Positions 14,101 to 24,584 of a DNA stretch of 64,000 nt are shown piece by piece (positions within the stretch are counted from its first letter, which is position 1; every line of letters begins with the position of its first letter). The DNA comes from Litomosoides sigmodontis (lineage: Eukaryota > Nematoda > Chromadorea > Rhabditida > Onchocercidae): positions 5,663,865 through 5,727,864 of the forward strand of contig OY718806.1 of the NCBI GenBank assembly GCA_963070105.1. Reading direction: 5' to 3'. The notes below the pieces were generated by a model, which was not told the DNA's origin, did no database searches, and saw only the letters and a list, made by a program, of their open reading frames with translations. The position numbers and the translations under genes were made by a program.

Positions 14101-17100
14101 TCGCAGGATGTGGTTGGAAACAAGAATGATTCGCGTGCTGAGATCGAAAAATATTTCAAGCGTGTGGTCTACGAATAAAGATTTAGAAAAGGAAAATGCA
14201 TTGCCATCAGTCTCATCGATTGATAATTAACGTAAGGAAGCACATTCACTGACCTGAAAAGTGGACCACGATATAATTAACACAAATATTCACCTGCACG
14301 GCGGCGGCGCAAACTGCTGAAACAGCCTGATTTGTTACACACTGTTGCACTTGCTGAACTTCGTCAAAAGTTGATGAGCTGCCAGGAACCGCTTGGGTTG
14401 GTGTGAGACTAAAAAAATGAGTGGATACTCGCTCCGTTGCAAGTGCTCCTAGCGCAGATCTCGGCGTTGATTTACCCGAAAAATTGTTCGCATCAGATGT
14501 ACCGTCAATCTTAACATTAATTTCTTCATGAATAATTTTGTCGAAAATAAGTAAACCACCAGTGAACACATGTTTTTCCACTTTTTTTTTAAGTAAATAA
14601 AAGAATTGGAATGAATAGAGTTGTGTTATATCGTACGGGCTAACCTGGTCATCTTTCATCGGTTCATCGTCTGAGTCTGCGGCATCACTATAGCTGCTCT
14701 TTTTTTGTAGTGCTTGAGACTCATTTTCGATTGAACTGAAAGGAATCTTTCAATAGAAAAATAAATCAGGTGTTCTAGAATAGTAGTCACTGAATCTCTG
14801 TACTGATGTCGATATAGATTTCCGCTTACCTAATGATGAGCGTACTTTGTTTCTATATCAAAATGTGTCACAGTATCCTTTTTTATAAATGAAAAAAATG
14901 CCTCAGATGGCTTGACGAGGTTGTTTGAATAGCATTTGGTAAAGTTAGAGGTGCAAAATGTGTTATTACACTTGCCAATACTCCAGAGCAGCTGTTCGGA
15001 TAAGTCCCACCGTTCTCATCACTGTAACTTCATTCAGATAAGCATAATCTTTGTTTCATGAATCGTTTTCATTCTATGTTTCAAGCAGAAGCAGCGTCAT
15101 GCTACTTCCCATTTTCCTACACATTGTTTACCAATTGCTTTGGACAAACCGGTTTTTGACAGCAGAATTATTGTAAGTGCCCATAGCATTTAGTTCATCG
15201 TACCAGGGCGGACGTAACAATCGTATGCTTGCACGATGAAACCAAAAATCGGATGAAATCCCGACATGTAGACGCATCTGTAACGCTTCACTTATAACCC
15301 GAATATTTCAGAGTTAGTGTGATTGTTGTAAACTGTATTTTCACTCTTAGTAAAAATAAAGACAATTAAATTTGAAAAGAAACCTGAAACATTATCGGCC
15401 AAGTCGTTTTTTTCAATACTTCAGCTAGGCGATACATGTTATCATCATTCTTCCATTTCACGCAAACCACGTCCGCAACATTGATCTAGAGCAGCAAAAG
15501 AAGTTTTTGCATAATTGTGCTATTCAACAAAAATTTGCACGAAGCATTTATTGCATTACATCATCAATGTAACCTTCAATTTTTAGTGGTAGATTTCCTG
15601 GCAAACAATATAAGAGCGCATTGAACAATAACTGACCTACTACAATCCTCAAAGTAAACAGCATATTATCAAAAAATGCCCGCCGGTAATACGTGAAACA
15701 GTTAAAATTTTTGCATATAACGCGCAATAAAGGTAACCTGCACTTACGGTATATTTAACATTCAGAGAAATTTGGCTGAACAAATCCAGAAACAAATGCT
15801 GAGATACTGTTATTTGTGAGAATAAAGAATATTTCTTCAAATTGTGTTTTCATGAGGAAAGAAACGCATCTAGGAAAATCTAATCTCACGTATTCACTAT
15901 TATAATTAGCGTTTTGCTGGGCTGGAATCCAAATAATTCCTTCATGTAAAAAATGCAATGGATTCCACTGGAAGACTCATCACCCTAACTGTGATTTTAG
16001 AAGGGTTACCGAATCAGGACTTGGTGCTTGATCGGCGAGTATGTCAGGATATTCACGCAATGATGTTATCACGTCTTCAAATACATGTTCAGTACCATTG
16101 TCAAACTGCAAACTTAATTAGAAACTTTCTAAAACATGCTAACCCATGATTGAAGTAAGAAACAGTCGAATTTCTTCTCTTGAATATCTGACTTTGTTTT
16201 TGATGTAGCAGTTTCAAAAGATTTCCGATACCAGACAAACCTGTACGGTAACATCTTTGTTTGCTCTAACACCTTTAATGCAGGCCGGCAGATATCCCTC
16301 AATATCAGGTGGACGAGCTAGCACACGACTTGCTTTCCATACCTCCAAATTTACAGTTGTTTCATTCATTGATTCCACTGAAACAAGTGAAGTGAAACCA
16401 GGAAAAATCTTTATTTTTACTTCACTTGTCGAGTAATCAATAGCATACTCTTGATTGCACTTACTAAAAATAAATCATTATGTTAATTAAAGCCTTAAAG
16501 TTAAGAAAATATGAAATCAAATGCTAAGATATGAAATTACTCAACAGATGCCGAAAATACGCGAGAAGGAAACAGCTGATCAAAGGAATAATATCTTCAG
16601 TTTTATGTTAAGAAAGGTTATAATTTGCCACTAGGGTATTCGTCTCAGAGTTTAGCAATGATTATTGAATTATCATTGCTATGAAGTTCGTTAATAAAAT
16701 TTAACAGAATGGTGTGTGCATGACGAATGCAGTGACCGCGGGTGGAGGCTCAGGTAGTATTTACCCTCCTAAACTGAGTGAGGACACATATTTGCGTAGT
16801 GGAAGACGTATGTACATAATATTAAGAATCTGAAAGGTCTAGTAGGACTTTATAAATTCTTTATATGAGGATGATCAATTTGGAAAAGATACCGGTGAAA
16901 TTTGTTGGTATTTCAAGTCCTAGATTGCGTTTTTTTAACTGTTCCATTAGTGCAAGAGTGTCAAACTGAAATTGAAGTTGATAAATGACTGATAGACACC
17001 ACTTCCCTCATAAATGAAGCCAATGTGGCGAAAGTATTCAATAGTGTTGATGGTAACTATCTCGTATTTACCACCTGCAATGTCATTCCCTGAGACGCTG

Positions 17101-17641
17101 TTGCCCTTGCACCTGACCCATACGTTTGCTGCTGTTGCAGTTTAGATGATGATGAAGACGAAGAAGATGCATGCAGCTGCGTTAGTAGCGACGATGATCC
17201 AGGAGGCGAATCCAATGATCCTCCAGCTCCTAGTTAATAATTTAAATATTTTAAAATATTGAGAACTTTTCGTTTCGGAAGTATGAGTTATTAACTTCAA
17301 ATGTGTTTCATCACTATCGTCTGAAACAGCTGAGCAAGAAATTTGAACTTCTTTCCCTAAAACATTAAAGGAATGAATTTTAAAAAAATTCAAAACTTTT
17401 TATAAGGAGGAAAATGAAGATATGATGCGTCAAAAATTTAACATAGAACAGAAAGCACAGATTAGTGGATGAATGCACAATCCTCCCGTTTATGAGGCAG
17501 GCAGAGATGCGATCTAAAAGACATATGACAGAGACACGTACCGGCAGGATCGTCGGTTGCCTTGCGTTTACCACGAAGTTTAGGATGAACGCTTGAGGAA
17601 TCATCACGAACATTACGCCCTTGTTCCGTGTTTCCATCCAT
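4103..17641 (-). CDS. cic: Capicua (CIC) HMG-box transcriptional repressor, long-isoform type
   Basis: Nuclear sequence-specific repressor. In flies and mammals CIC silences targets of RTK/Ras/MAPK signalling by binding T(G/C)AATGAA-type sites with its HMG box plus C1 domain. About 43 exons (coordinates in the block entries below) read from ATG at 17641 to TAA at 4105-4103, about 5.3 kb of coding sequence or 1,770 residues, within the usual size range of long CIC. Nearly all exon junctions keep phase. The weak ones are 17075 to 16463, 14645 to about 14577, and 7125 to 6594. Diagnostic segments occur in the order known for CIC: long-form N-terminal region, [15 protein letters not shown] motif, PWHHLLPHL motif, HMG box, C1. 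The HMG box followed by C1 separates it from SOX and TCF proteins. No spliced-leader-type acceptor is obvious at the ATG, so a further 5' exon is possible. Confidence 0.93.
5247..8088 (-). other. cic: CIC exons 28-38: Ser/Thr/Pro-rich middle region
   Basis: Exons: 8088-7997, 7725-7625, 7511-7442, 7379-7320, 7169 to about 7125, 6594-6319, 6252-6151, 6006-5945, 5846-5680, 5506-5454 and 5386-5247. The region is rich in SP and TP pairs (for example [27 protein letters not shown]). These could be MAPK sites, as in other CIC proteins, but that is inference. Exon 33 has [10 protein letters not shown], similar in position to the FTLPPG segment of human CIC. The 7169-7125 exon is the weakest call: its end may be 7134, and its frame meets a stop just beyond. 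Confidence 0.78.
8444..9356 (-). other. cic: CIC exons 24-27: HMG box
   Basis: Exons: 9356-9268, 9074-8944, 8764-8585 and 8516-8444. The HMG box begins at 8764 with [20 protein letters not shown], continues through [20 protein letters not shown] to DLATQ, and crosses an intron (donor GTTGGT) into [15 protein letters not shown]. The string [14 protein letters not shown] and the VKEAHF..HPDWKWC end are CIC signatures; SOX and LEF/TCF boxes differ here. It is expected to bend DNA and bind CIC octamers in the nucleus. The domain appears intact, with no missing core residue. Confidence 0.97.
9418..12750 (-). other. cic: CIC exons 16-23: linker to ataxin-1-binding-like motif
   Basis: Exons: 12750-12623 (contains [19 protein letters not shown], which resembles the RFDETDVANML segment of human CIC), 12419-12253 (Pro/Ser/Ala-rich), 12138-12010, 11776-11548, 11437-11381, 11293-11147 (acidic), 10917-10837 and 9910-9418. 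The last exon opens with [19 protein letters not shown]. This aligns with the PWHSLVPFL motif at the start of human CIC-S, part of the ataxin-1 AXH-binding segment. It then runs into low-complexity Asn/Gln/Asp sequence. All phases agree. The exon 20 boundaries are the least certain. Confidence 0.85.
10325..10450. repeat. AT-only low-complexity tract in a CIC intron
   Basis: The intron between 10837 and 9910 contains about 125 bp made almost entirely of A and T, with degenerate repeats of AATAATTTAAAT. No coding content is apparent. A plus-strand open frame at 9836-10213 in the same intron is Lys-rich and has no recognisable features. Confidence 0.8.
12867..13160 (-). other. cic: CIC exons 14-15: basic Cys motif
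   Basis: Exons 13160-13059 and 12931-12867 encode [18 protein letters not shown], then [16 protein letters not shown], then [18 protein letters not shown]. This short basic motif with conserved Cys and His is nearly identical across long CIC proteins. The donor after AAG at 13059 and the acceptor CAG before 12931 join in phase 0. This block alone makes the family assignment secure apart from the HMG box. Confidence 0.93.
13499..14230 (+). pseudogene. Possible decayed coding sequence inside a CIC intron
   Basis: This lies in the 1.1 kb CIC intron between 14294 and 13160, on the opposite strand. Several coding-like stretches follow one another in changing frames. One starts at an ATG at 13499 ([20 protein letters not shown]) and stops after about 45 codons. 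An 84-codon frame (13594-13848) overlaps it and contains [15 protein letters not shown]. Two pieces around 13995-14175 share a frame broken by a TAA ([19 protein letters not shown], then [16 protein letters not shown]). No family is recognisable. A nested gene with unseen introns, or chance, are the alternatives. Confidence 0.3.
14294..17641 (-). other. cic: CIC exons 1-13: start and long-isoform N-terminal region
   Basis: Exons: 17641-17542 (ATG), 17356-17315, 17229-17075 (Ser/Gln-rich), 16463-16241, 16105-16010, 15916-15890, 15798-15738, 15597-15560, 15485-15384, 15277-15150, 15021-14970, 14852-14830 and 14735-14294. Key peptides are [30 protein letters not shown] and [11 protein letters not shown]. 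They match what I remember of the conserved N-terminal domain of vertebrate CIC-L and the fly long form, a probable Tudor-like fold (DUF4819). A later acidic Ser/Asp stretch precedes KHVFTGGLL and a Gln/Ala-rich end. Two exons are only 27 and 23 nt. The link from 17075 to 16463 does not keep phase in my reading, so a small exon may be missing there. The first two donors are also tentative. Confidence 0.82.
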
Positions 17642-19790
17642 TTCCTACTTATCTTTTATCCTTGTTCTTCAAACAAGAAAACAGCTTATTGAGTTTTTAC
17701 TCAGACGCTGATCCAAGTGCATCATTCAAAATTAAATGATACATATTTGAAACAGCACGTGATCTCTACCCAAATGGTGTCTCTGACAGTAACAAACTCA
17801 AATAATTGAAATTCTTCTGTTAGCAAAATGTGAGCGGTGGATTATTTTCAATAGAATGTAAGGAACAGATATTTCATAAAAATCATCAAACAAGATAAAA
17901 CTTAGAGCTACCTCTCTCGATGTCTTCTTTCTCTACTATTTCTCTTTATCTTCTTTTGAACGTACATTTCAATATCCCAAAAAAATTGCGAGGGAATTTT
18001 CATTTCCTCAGTGCCAAATGTAGTTGAGATTTTTCTATGAATAAAACATTTCGGATATCTTCATGAATTCAAGGACAGATTGGCCTGGATCGCGCATGGC
18101 TTACATTGAATTAATTGTATTTGTTACTGGAATATACACGATGAGCAGGATAAATTCACCTGTCCTTGATCCAGACGTGCATTCATCTACGAATCAAATT
18201 TATGTAGTTAACGTTTACTGAACAGGTGAGCAATCATGTAATTTCCTACAACATTCTCAGCGAACTGAACATAACTGTATATATTCTCGTCAATTTACCT
18301 GCAAATTTCACTAATCAAATTTCAACTCATTAAATAATTATCGGATTGCTAAAAATCGTAATCGATTTAACGTTTTATAAGTCATTTATCTATCGTACAA
18401 AAAGAAACATTTATTTGGTTCATTTGTAAGCAGAACTGGTAGTGCACGATGCACTACCATTTTCAATTAAATAAAATGCAAATACACTAAACTGAACAAT
18501 CAACGGTAGTCAAAATCCGAATACTTTCAAACTCCAGTAAACATGTCTGAAATGTGTGAAAAAATGTTCGAGCAAAGCATTCAACAAAAGGAAATGGTGA
18601 AATAAAAAAATTGCTGTTTGTTTGCAGGTCAACAAATCCGTACAAGATTCACTTTCTTTTGGAATCCATTTTTACTCGAGATGAAAAAACACTTTAATTT
18701 TGATATCGTTTTCTAAGTCAATAATTTATACATTAAAGTCTCGAACCAATACTATATGTGTAAAATTCTGCGACGAAAGGACTCCTTAACAGCAATCCGA
18801 AAAGTATGGTAAAGGTAATAATAGGATATCCCATGACCTGATAAGGAAAGCATGCAAGTCGATCGGAAAAGTAGATGAAAAGATATATTGAAAACGCACA
18901 AGATCCTAAATAGCAAAATAACGGATTAGTTAAAAATCTACGACGTTTAAACAGTGCTGCAAAAACATTATTTCAAATACAATTTCAGCATGGTTAATAG
19001 CAGCTACAAAGAGCTACAATCGCATAAAAGATTCGGAACCTGAAGTGGTATTGCCTTGGAAATGCTTTCGAACTACCATTTCGAAAATAGTTTCAGTAGA
19101 GAAGCACTCCTAAGTGATAACACCTTGTTTGTTTGTTCAACTGACATGAAGCGGAACATGAAATGATTGATAATAATATAAGCTGAAATGTAAGTCCTTT
19201 AAATTTTCGTGAAATGGCAACAATGCAGCATGAAAAACTGGCAAACTGAACTTTTGAACTCACAAGAAATTTTACATTTCAATCTCTTCGCAGCAAAACA
19301 TAACATCCTCAAACTGCCATGCAGAAATATACTTACTAACTTCAAGATATATCAGTGCGGGACGAAAAGCATTAATCAGGCTACGTCGAATATTTAATAA
19401 CTTATTCCTGCTACCAACAAAAGATTTCAGACTTTTCAATCAGTAAATTTTTTTAATGAAACTTGAAATACGTAAAGTCAGGTCAGTGCACTATCAATCT
19501 CTTCTTCAAGAATTAGCTCTCGAAACTGTTCAAGCAAAATTGAAGATTGTATAAGTTAAAAGCATCAAGGAAAGCAGATATGTAGTAAAAAAAGACGAAA
19601 CGAACGATACAGAAATGACATGATAAAGTAGAATAACTGTGAATATGTATGAATCAGTTCAGGGTAACCTTGGTGCATTATAGGTAGGTATAGGAGCAGT
19701 GCACAACTCCCGCTCCTCCTCAATACATTTCAACCGCAGTAGCAGCGAACACATTCACCCAAGCGCCATGTGTGTTTTTTCAAGTTTTCC

Positions 19791-19792
<2 letters not shown>

Positions 19793-19820
<28 letters not shown>
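19793..19820. repeat. (AC)14 microsatellite
   Basis: Perfect AC dinucleotide run of about 28 bp. It inflates spurious Thr/His and Cys/Val frames on the two strands. Confidence 0.95.
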
Positions 19821-19823
<3 letters not shown>

Positions 19824-22800
19824 CCTGCAAATAAATGCACTTAATAAACAGCTGATTGTTTGTATGAAAGTAGCAGTGGCGGTGTCGGATCCTGCAGAGT
19901 GGCAGAAAGGTACAGTGTTCCATTAGAAATGTACAGGACGGTATTCCGGAGAGGAGGTTTGTGTAGGATGAGTTGTCCCAAAGTTCTGTCACATGTGCAC
20001 CATCTACATCTACTAGTATGTGTAAACGCAGAGTACAGACAGATACCTGAATGGTACCTGTAATGATGATAAGTACTTTTATTAATTAATCCCAAACAGT
20101 TTTGAGTCAGAGTGTTTGCCCGGAAGCTGAAAAAAACAGAAATACTTTGTTCCGAGAACCACACTTCTAAATAAGACAGTTGGAAATTATTCAAATGTCA
20201 TGTCTGTCGTAAGTATCGAATAGTTATTGTCCAAGACTCACTTCGACAAACCAGACCAATTCATACTTTCAACTTTCAAAAGCTATCGACACACAACAAT
20301 GCACACTGTGAAAGCATTTTCTGTTCGTCTCTGACTTTTTTCATCATTGCTTCGCTTTTTTTGGATTTTCGCACTTCTTTTCCAGACAATTACCCATTTC
20401 CATTTTTTGGTTTTTTCCACCTCAAAATTTTACTTGAAAACCTGTTTACGATTCATGACGATGCTTCCAATTTACCACACATTGAACTACCGATGCATTT
20501 AGGTGAAAAGAGAATTTGAGCGATTTAAATGTTAATACAAAGATTTATATCGGACTTGTTAAATAAAGCATGAACGAAAAAATCTTATTATTTCCTTCTG
20601 TTCATCTGAATTGTTCTTTTCTGCATTTCAGGATTTCCAACGTTTCCATATTCTTTATCAGCTTCTCTAAAAACTGTGCTAAACTATTGTTTGCTGTACA
20701 ATAACCCTCCTTCCTGTTTATTATTAAGTCTCATAGCTGCTTAATTTGATAAGTAACTTAAACGTTCAACAAATTTCTCCCCGTAAGAATTGCATAACAA
20801 CGTACTCGCGCAATCAACTTTTCATTTGATCACTAGACGAGTGAATGCTGTCCGAGTGGATCACAACATTGTTCAGATGAATCAAGAAGCACTGGGAATG
20901 ATGATTAGTGTGACGACTAGTTAACTATAAATGAAACATATTACTGCCATTCGAACGTCACTCTTAAAAGTAAAGAAGCGCAAAGAGAAAGTGCGAAAAT
21001 GGGGAGAGCATCCGGCAAACCAAGTTTGCAATCCTTCATCAACTTGTCAAAGTACAATGCAAAAGAGAACCAATCCACTTTTGTTTCACTTATCTATTGA
21101 TAAGTGTTGTGAAGATAAGTTTTTTGCGAACGCCAACTTCTGAAATGAATTATGGAATTCGTGGTATGTCGTGCGCTTAAATCCGCGGAAATGGTAGACG
21201 GAGTGAACGTTTCTCGCTGAAAGTTCTACAGCTAAATGAAGTGTCCCACTTCGGCCTCTCTCCGTTGCTTCCATTCCTTTTTCTATTGAAGAAGCTTGCA
21301 AGTCGAGTTCAACGCTGAAGTCTAATCTTTCGTAGGCGTAGGAGAGACATGTACGAAACATTCAGCAAAATGTTTGGAGTAGCGAAAAAAACATTTATCA
21401 TTCATCCATCTGCTTGCTTTATCAAAAATCATAACACAATCATAGACATTTCAGACGCTTAGAAGTAATTAATAATGAAATTGGAAGCAAAAGCTCCCTC
21501 TGTGATTGCTCTCCCTATTTTATTACAGTTCAAACGACTCACCTCACATGAGAACTCCTCTAATACATACATAATAAGCGCATGCAAAAGCACCCCCAGC
21601 CAATGAAGAGTTGAAGACAGCCAAGAGTTGTGCTATCACATTCGCCGTGGATGAGTGGATCTATAAAACATATTTGGAATTGTCCTTCCTTCGCGTGAAA
21701 TCATGTTCATTATTCTTATCATCATCATGCACAAGTGGCACTAAACTGCGACTCATCTGTGAAATGCAATTATCTTTGCGACTGCTTCTAAATTATCTAG
21801 TTCTGGAATTTCACCTAATTTGACTGATCACTGGTGCATTGAGTGAGACGACGGAATGAGAGATCACCTGGAAGTGGAATTTAAACATAGCTGAACATCT
21901 ATCTCAGCGAATGAGGTCTCTAATCAATCAAATTTCTAACTTCAGCAAATACCGCAAACAACTGAATCAAATCCAGTGCTCTGAGTTGTTGCTACATAAA
22001 CTAGCTTAGTGTACAGGAATCTTTATATCAACACCGGAATTAGCATACTGAAATATAGACCCTTTGCCGGTTCCTTAGAACAGCTAGCTCTCTCTCTCTC
22101 TTTAAGCCTAAAAAAATAAATTTCCATAAGCTACCTTTATGTCAGCAGTTTTAGTAAGTACAAACAATGATACAGTCTAATCGCTAAATTATTTCATTTC
22201 TAACATCAAGCGAATACTTTTTTCATAACTACGGATTATTTGATCATTGGATGATTAAGCATAGACATAACTGCAAGTGTCAATCCTTTTCACCTGCTAA
22301 GACCAACAGTTTCATGGCACTAAGCTTTATCATTTTTCCTCTGGTTTAATAAACTCAACCCATTCTTTTTCACAACGCATTTACTCAGATCATCTTTCGC
22401 AATGCGGAGTGCGGAGATAGATTACAGCAATTAGAGAATTTTGAACCTGACTGGTGCATGAAAGATTTTCACGCAGTTTTGGCATCGATTTGCGAATTCT
22501 TTTTGGAGAGGCGTGCGGTGTGCGCAGAGGGACGCAGTATACCACTTGGCATGGAGAAAAGAAATATGGATGGAAGTGATATTGAAGTGAGGATCGGTAA
22601 ACTTCAGAAACAGAAACACGTATCGAGGAGAGGAATATTTGGAGGGAAAAGATGAATCGATCAGATGTAATAAAGTATTGTTGAAGGAGGAACGCCACAA
22701 GTAATGCGACATGTCCGCGCCTCAAATTCTATGGAATATATATTTTGATGCTACTAACAACTAATCACATAATCAGTCCACATCCGAAATATCCCAACGT

Positions 22801-22971
22801 AATCTTTCACTCTAAAATCAGTCATCGAGTCACGGAGACACAGCGACACAACGCTGCCATCATTTCTAGCACAACGCATGCCCGGCCTACCATATATGCC
22901 AGGACCTCAACAAAATACTCCTCCAACACGGTGCAATAAAGGCTCTGTGAGATACGCTAGGATGTGAAATG

Positions 22972-23011
22972 GGAAGGAAGGAAGGAAGGAAGGAAGGAAG
23001 GAAGGAAGGAG
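22972..23011. repeat. (GGAA)10 microsatellite
   Basis: Perfect tetranucleotide run of about 40 bp. The minus-strand frame across it reads as Leu-Pro-Ser-Phe repeats and is not a gene. Confidence 0.95.
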
Positions 23012-23163
23012 TATTCATGACGTAGGAGGAAAACAAAAAAGAGTAACAAAAATGTAAAGCCATGAAAATATGTGATAACGATAAGGATGAGAAGCTGAAA
23101 GACGATTGAGCGAACGTAGCAGCAATGGGTGCAACTAGAAGAATTTTTTCTTTTTTTAAAAAT

Positions 23164-23183
23164 ACACACACACACACACACAC
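23164..23183. repeat. (AC)10 microsatellite
   Basis: Perfect AC run of 20 bp, about 150 bp from the GGAA array. Confidence 0.95.
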
Positions 23184-24566
23184 GCATAAACAGGCGCATA
23201 TACAACGAGACATAAACAACAGACAGATAGGATATTCATACACAAATGAAAGTGAAGTACAGGGAAGCAGCGTTGGAAGTGGATTGGAAGCAGGCAGAGA
23301 TGGGAAGGAAGGAACACATTTGAAATGTCGATGAAGGTTAGCGACGTTCGTCCTCCGAGAGCGCACATTGCTGCCTGCACTTTACATCATAGCGAGTGCT
23401 TCCCGCACCGTTATTTATGAAGAGCAGTGGGGAAGTCGTGAAACTGTCACGATCGCTGCTGCAACGTCGCGGGTTCTTTCTGCCTATACCGTGGAGAGCA
23501 CATGCGTGGAGCTCTTCGTCGCTTCGCTTTTTTTGCCCTCCTCGTTTGTGGATTGTAGTAATAGATTAGCAGCTATTTTTAGCAGCCCTTCGGATTTCAT
23601 CAATTTCACGTTTAACATCGTTCTGCTTGCCCCCAGTCATGCATCACTTCTAATCTTTCGAATAAGCTTCTCCGGGACGATCAGCTTACTTTAGGGAATT
23701 TGTTGTTTACCTCGCGTGCTTTGCGCGTTGAAGAATGGACATGAATGCCAACAAGGGTGTCCACCGTGTCCGTGTCCAGCTTAAAAAATATTTTAAACTT
23801 TAAGCTTTAAAAGGCGTACAGAATTTTCAATCTTGATCAGTGATTTATTTTAGTTTAAGAATAAATGAAGGTACAAAAAATACGCTGATCACATTCAGAC
23901 TTCACTACAATAATACCGAAAGAAATCTATAACACTTTTTCATTTAAAGAATATCTAAACAATTTATATAAATTTGAATTTTATAAATAAACGAAAATTT
24001 GGCACAACACAAAATCATGACACTTGCAGCACCAAACATCTTTAATATTTTCTGCCCAGTTCATTGAGATATAAGCTGTGGGGAAATTACTATCTTCTAT
24101 GAATAATCCTATAAAGCACAGAAAGGACATAGGCACCGAGAAGCGCCTGACAAGTTCTGTTTCAGTAAATCAATCAAATAAACATCAAGGCCCTACGGCT
24201 CAAGATGACGATAAGGACTAACCGTGGAACGATTTACACGTTTTGTAAGTTTCTGAAAATGGAAGAAGTCTTTAGGTCGCATGCATAGCTGAATGTAGCA
24301 AGACAAATTTTAGCAAGCACAGCCGCTAGACTTTGCCTTTATAGAATTTAATAGACTTTAAATTTCTTTCCGTAGCTCTTTTCATGTGCGAGCTGTCAAG
24401 AGAGGTCCTGGGACTCGAGGAATTGCCAAGTCTCTAGATGTATTGCAGTAAACTGGAAGAATCAAATGAGCATAGAATAGAATCGCATCGCAATTTGTTT
24501 TCACTGTCATTTGTGAAAACAGTTCTTTTCCATTGCATCGTATGTTACACCTCCCACACACACATC

Positions 24567-24584
24567 ATATATATATATATATAT
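24567..24584. repeat. (AT)9 microsatellite
   Basis: Short perfect AT run preceded by a few CA units. Confidence 0.9.

Noticed and set aside
19841..20194. 117-codon minus-strand frame and overlapping plus-strand frame
   Set aside because: Open on both strands in a GC-richer patch next to an AC repeat; neither product resembles a protein.
22887..23366. 159-codon minus-strand frame
   Set aside because: Built across the GGAA and AC arrays (Leu-Pro-Ser-Phe and Cys-Val repeats).
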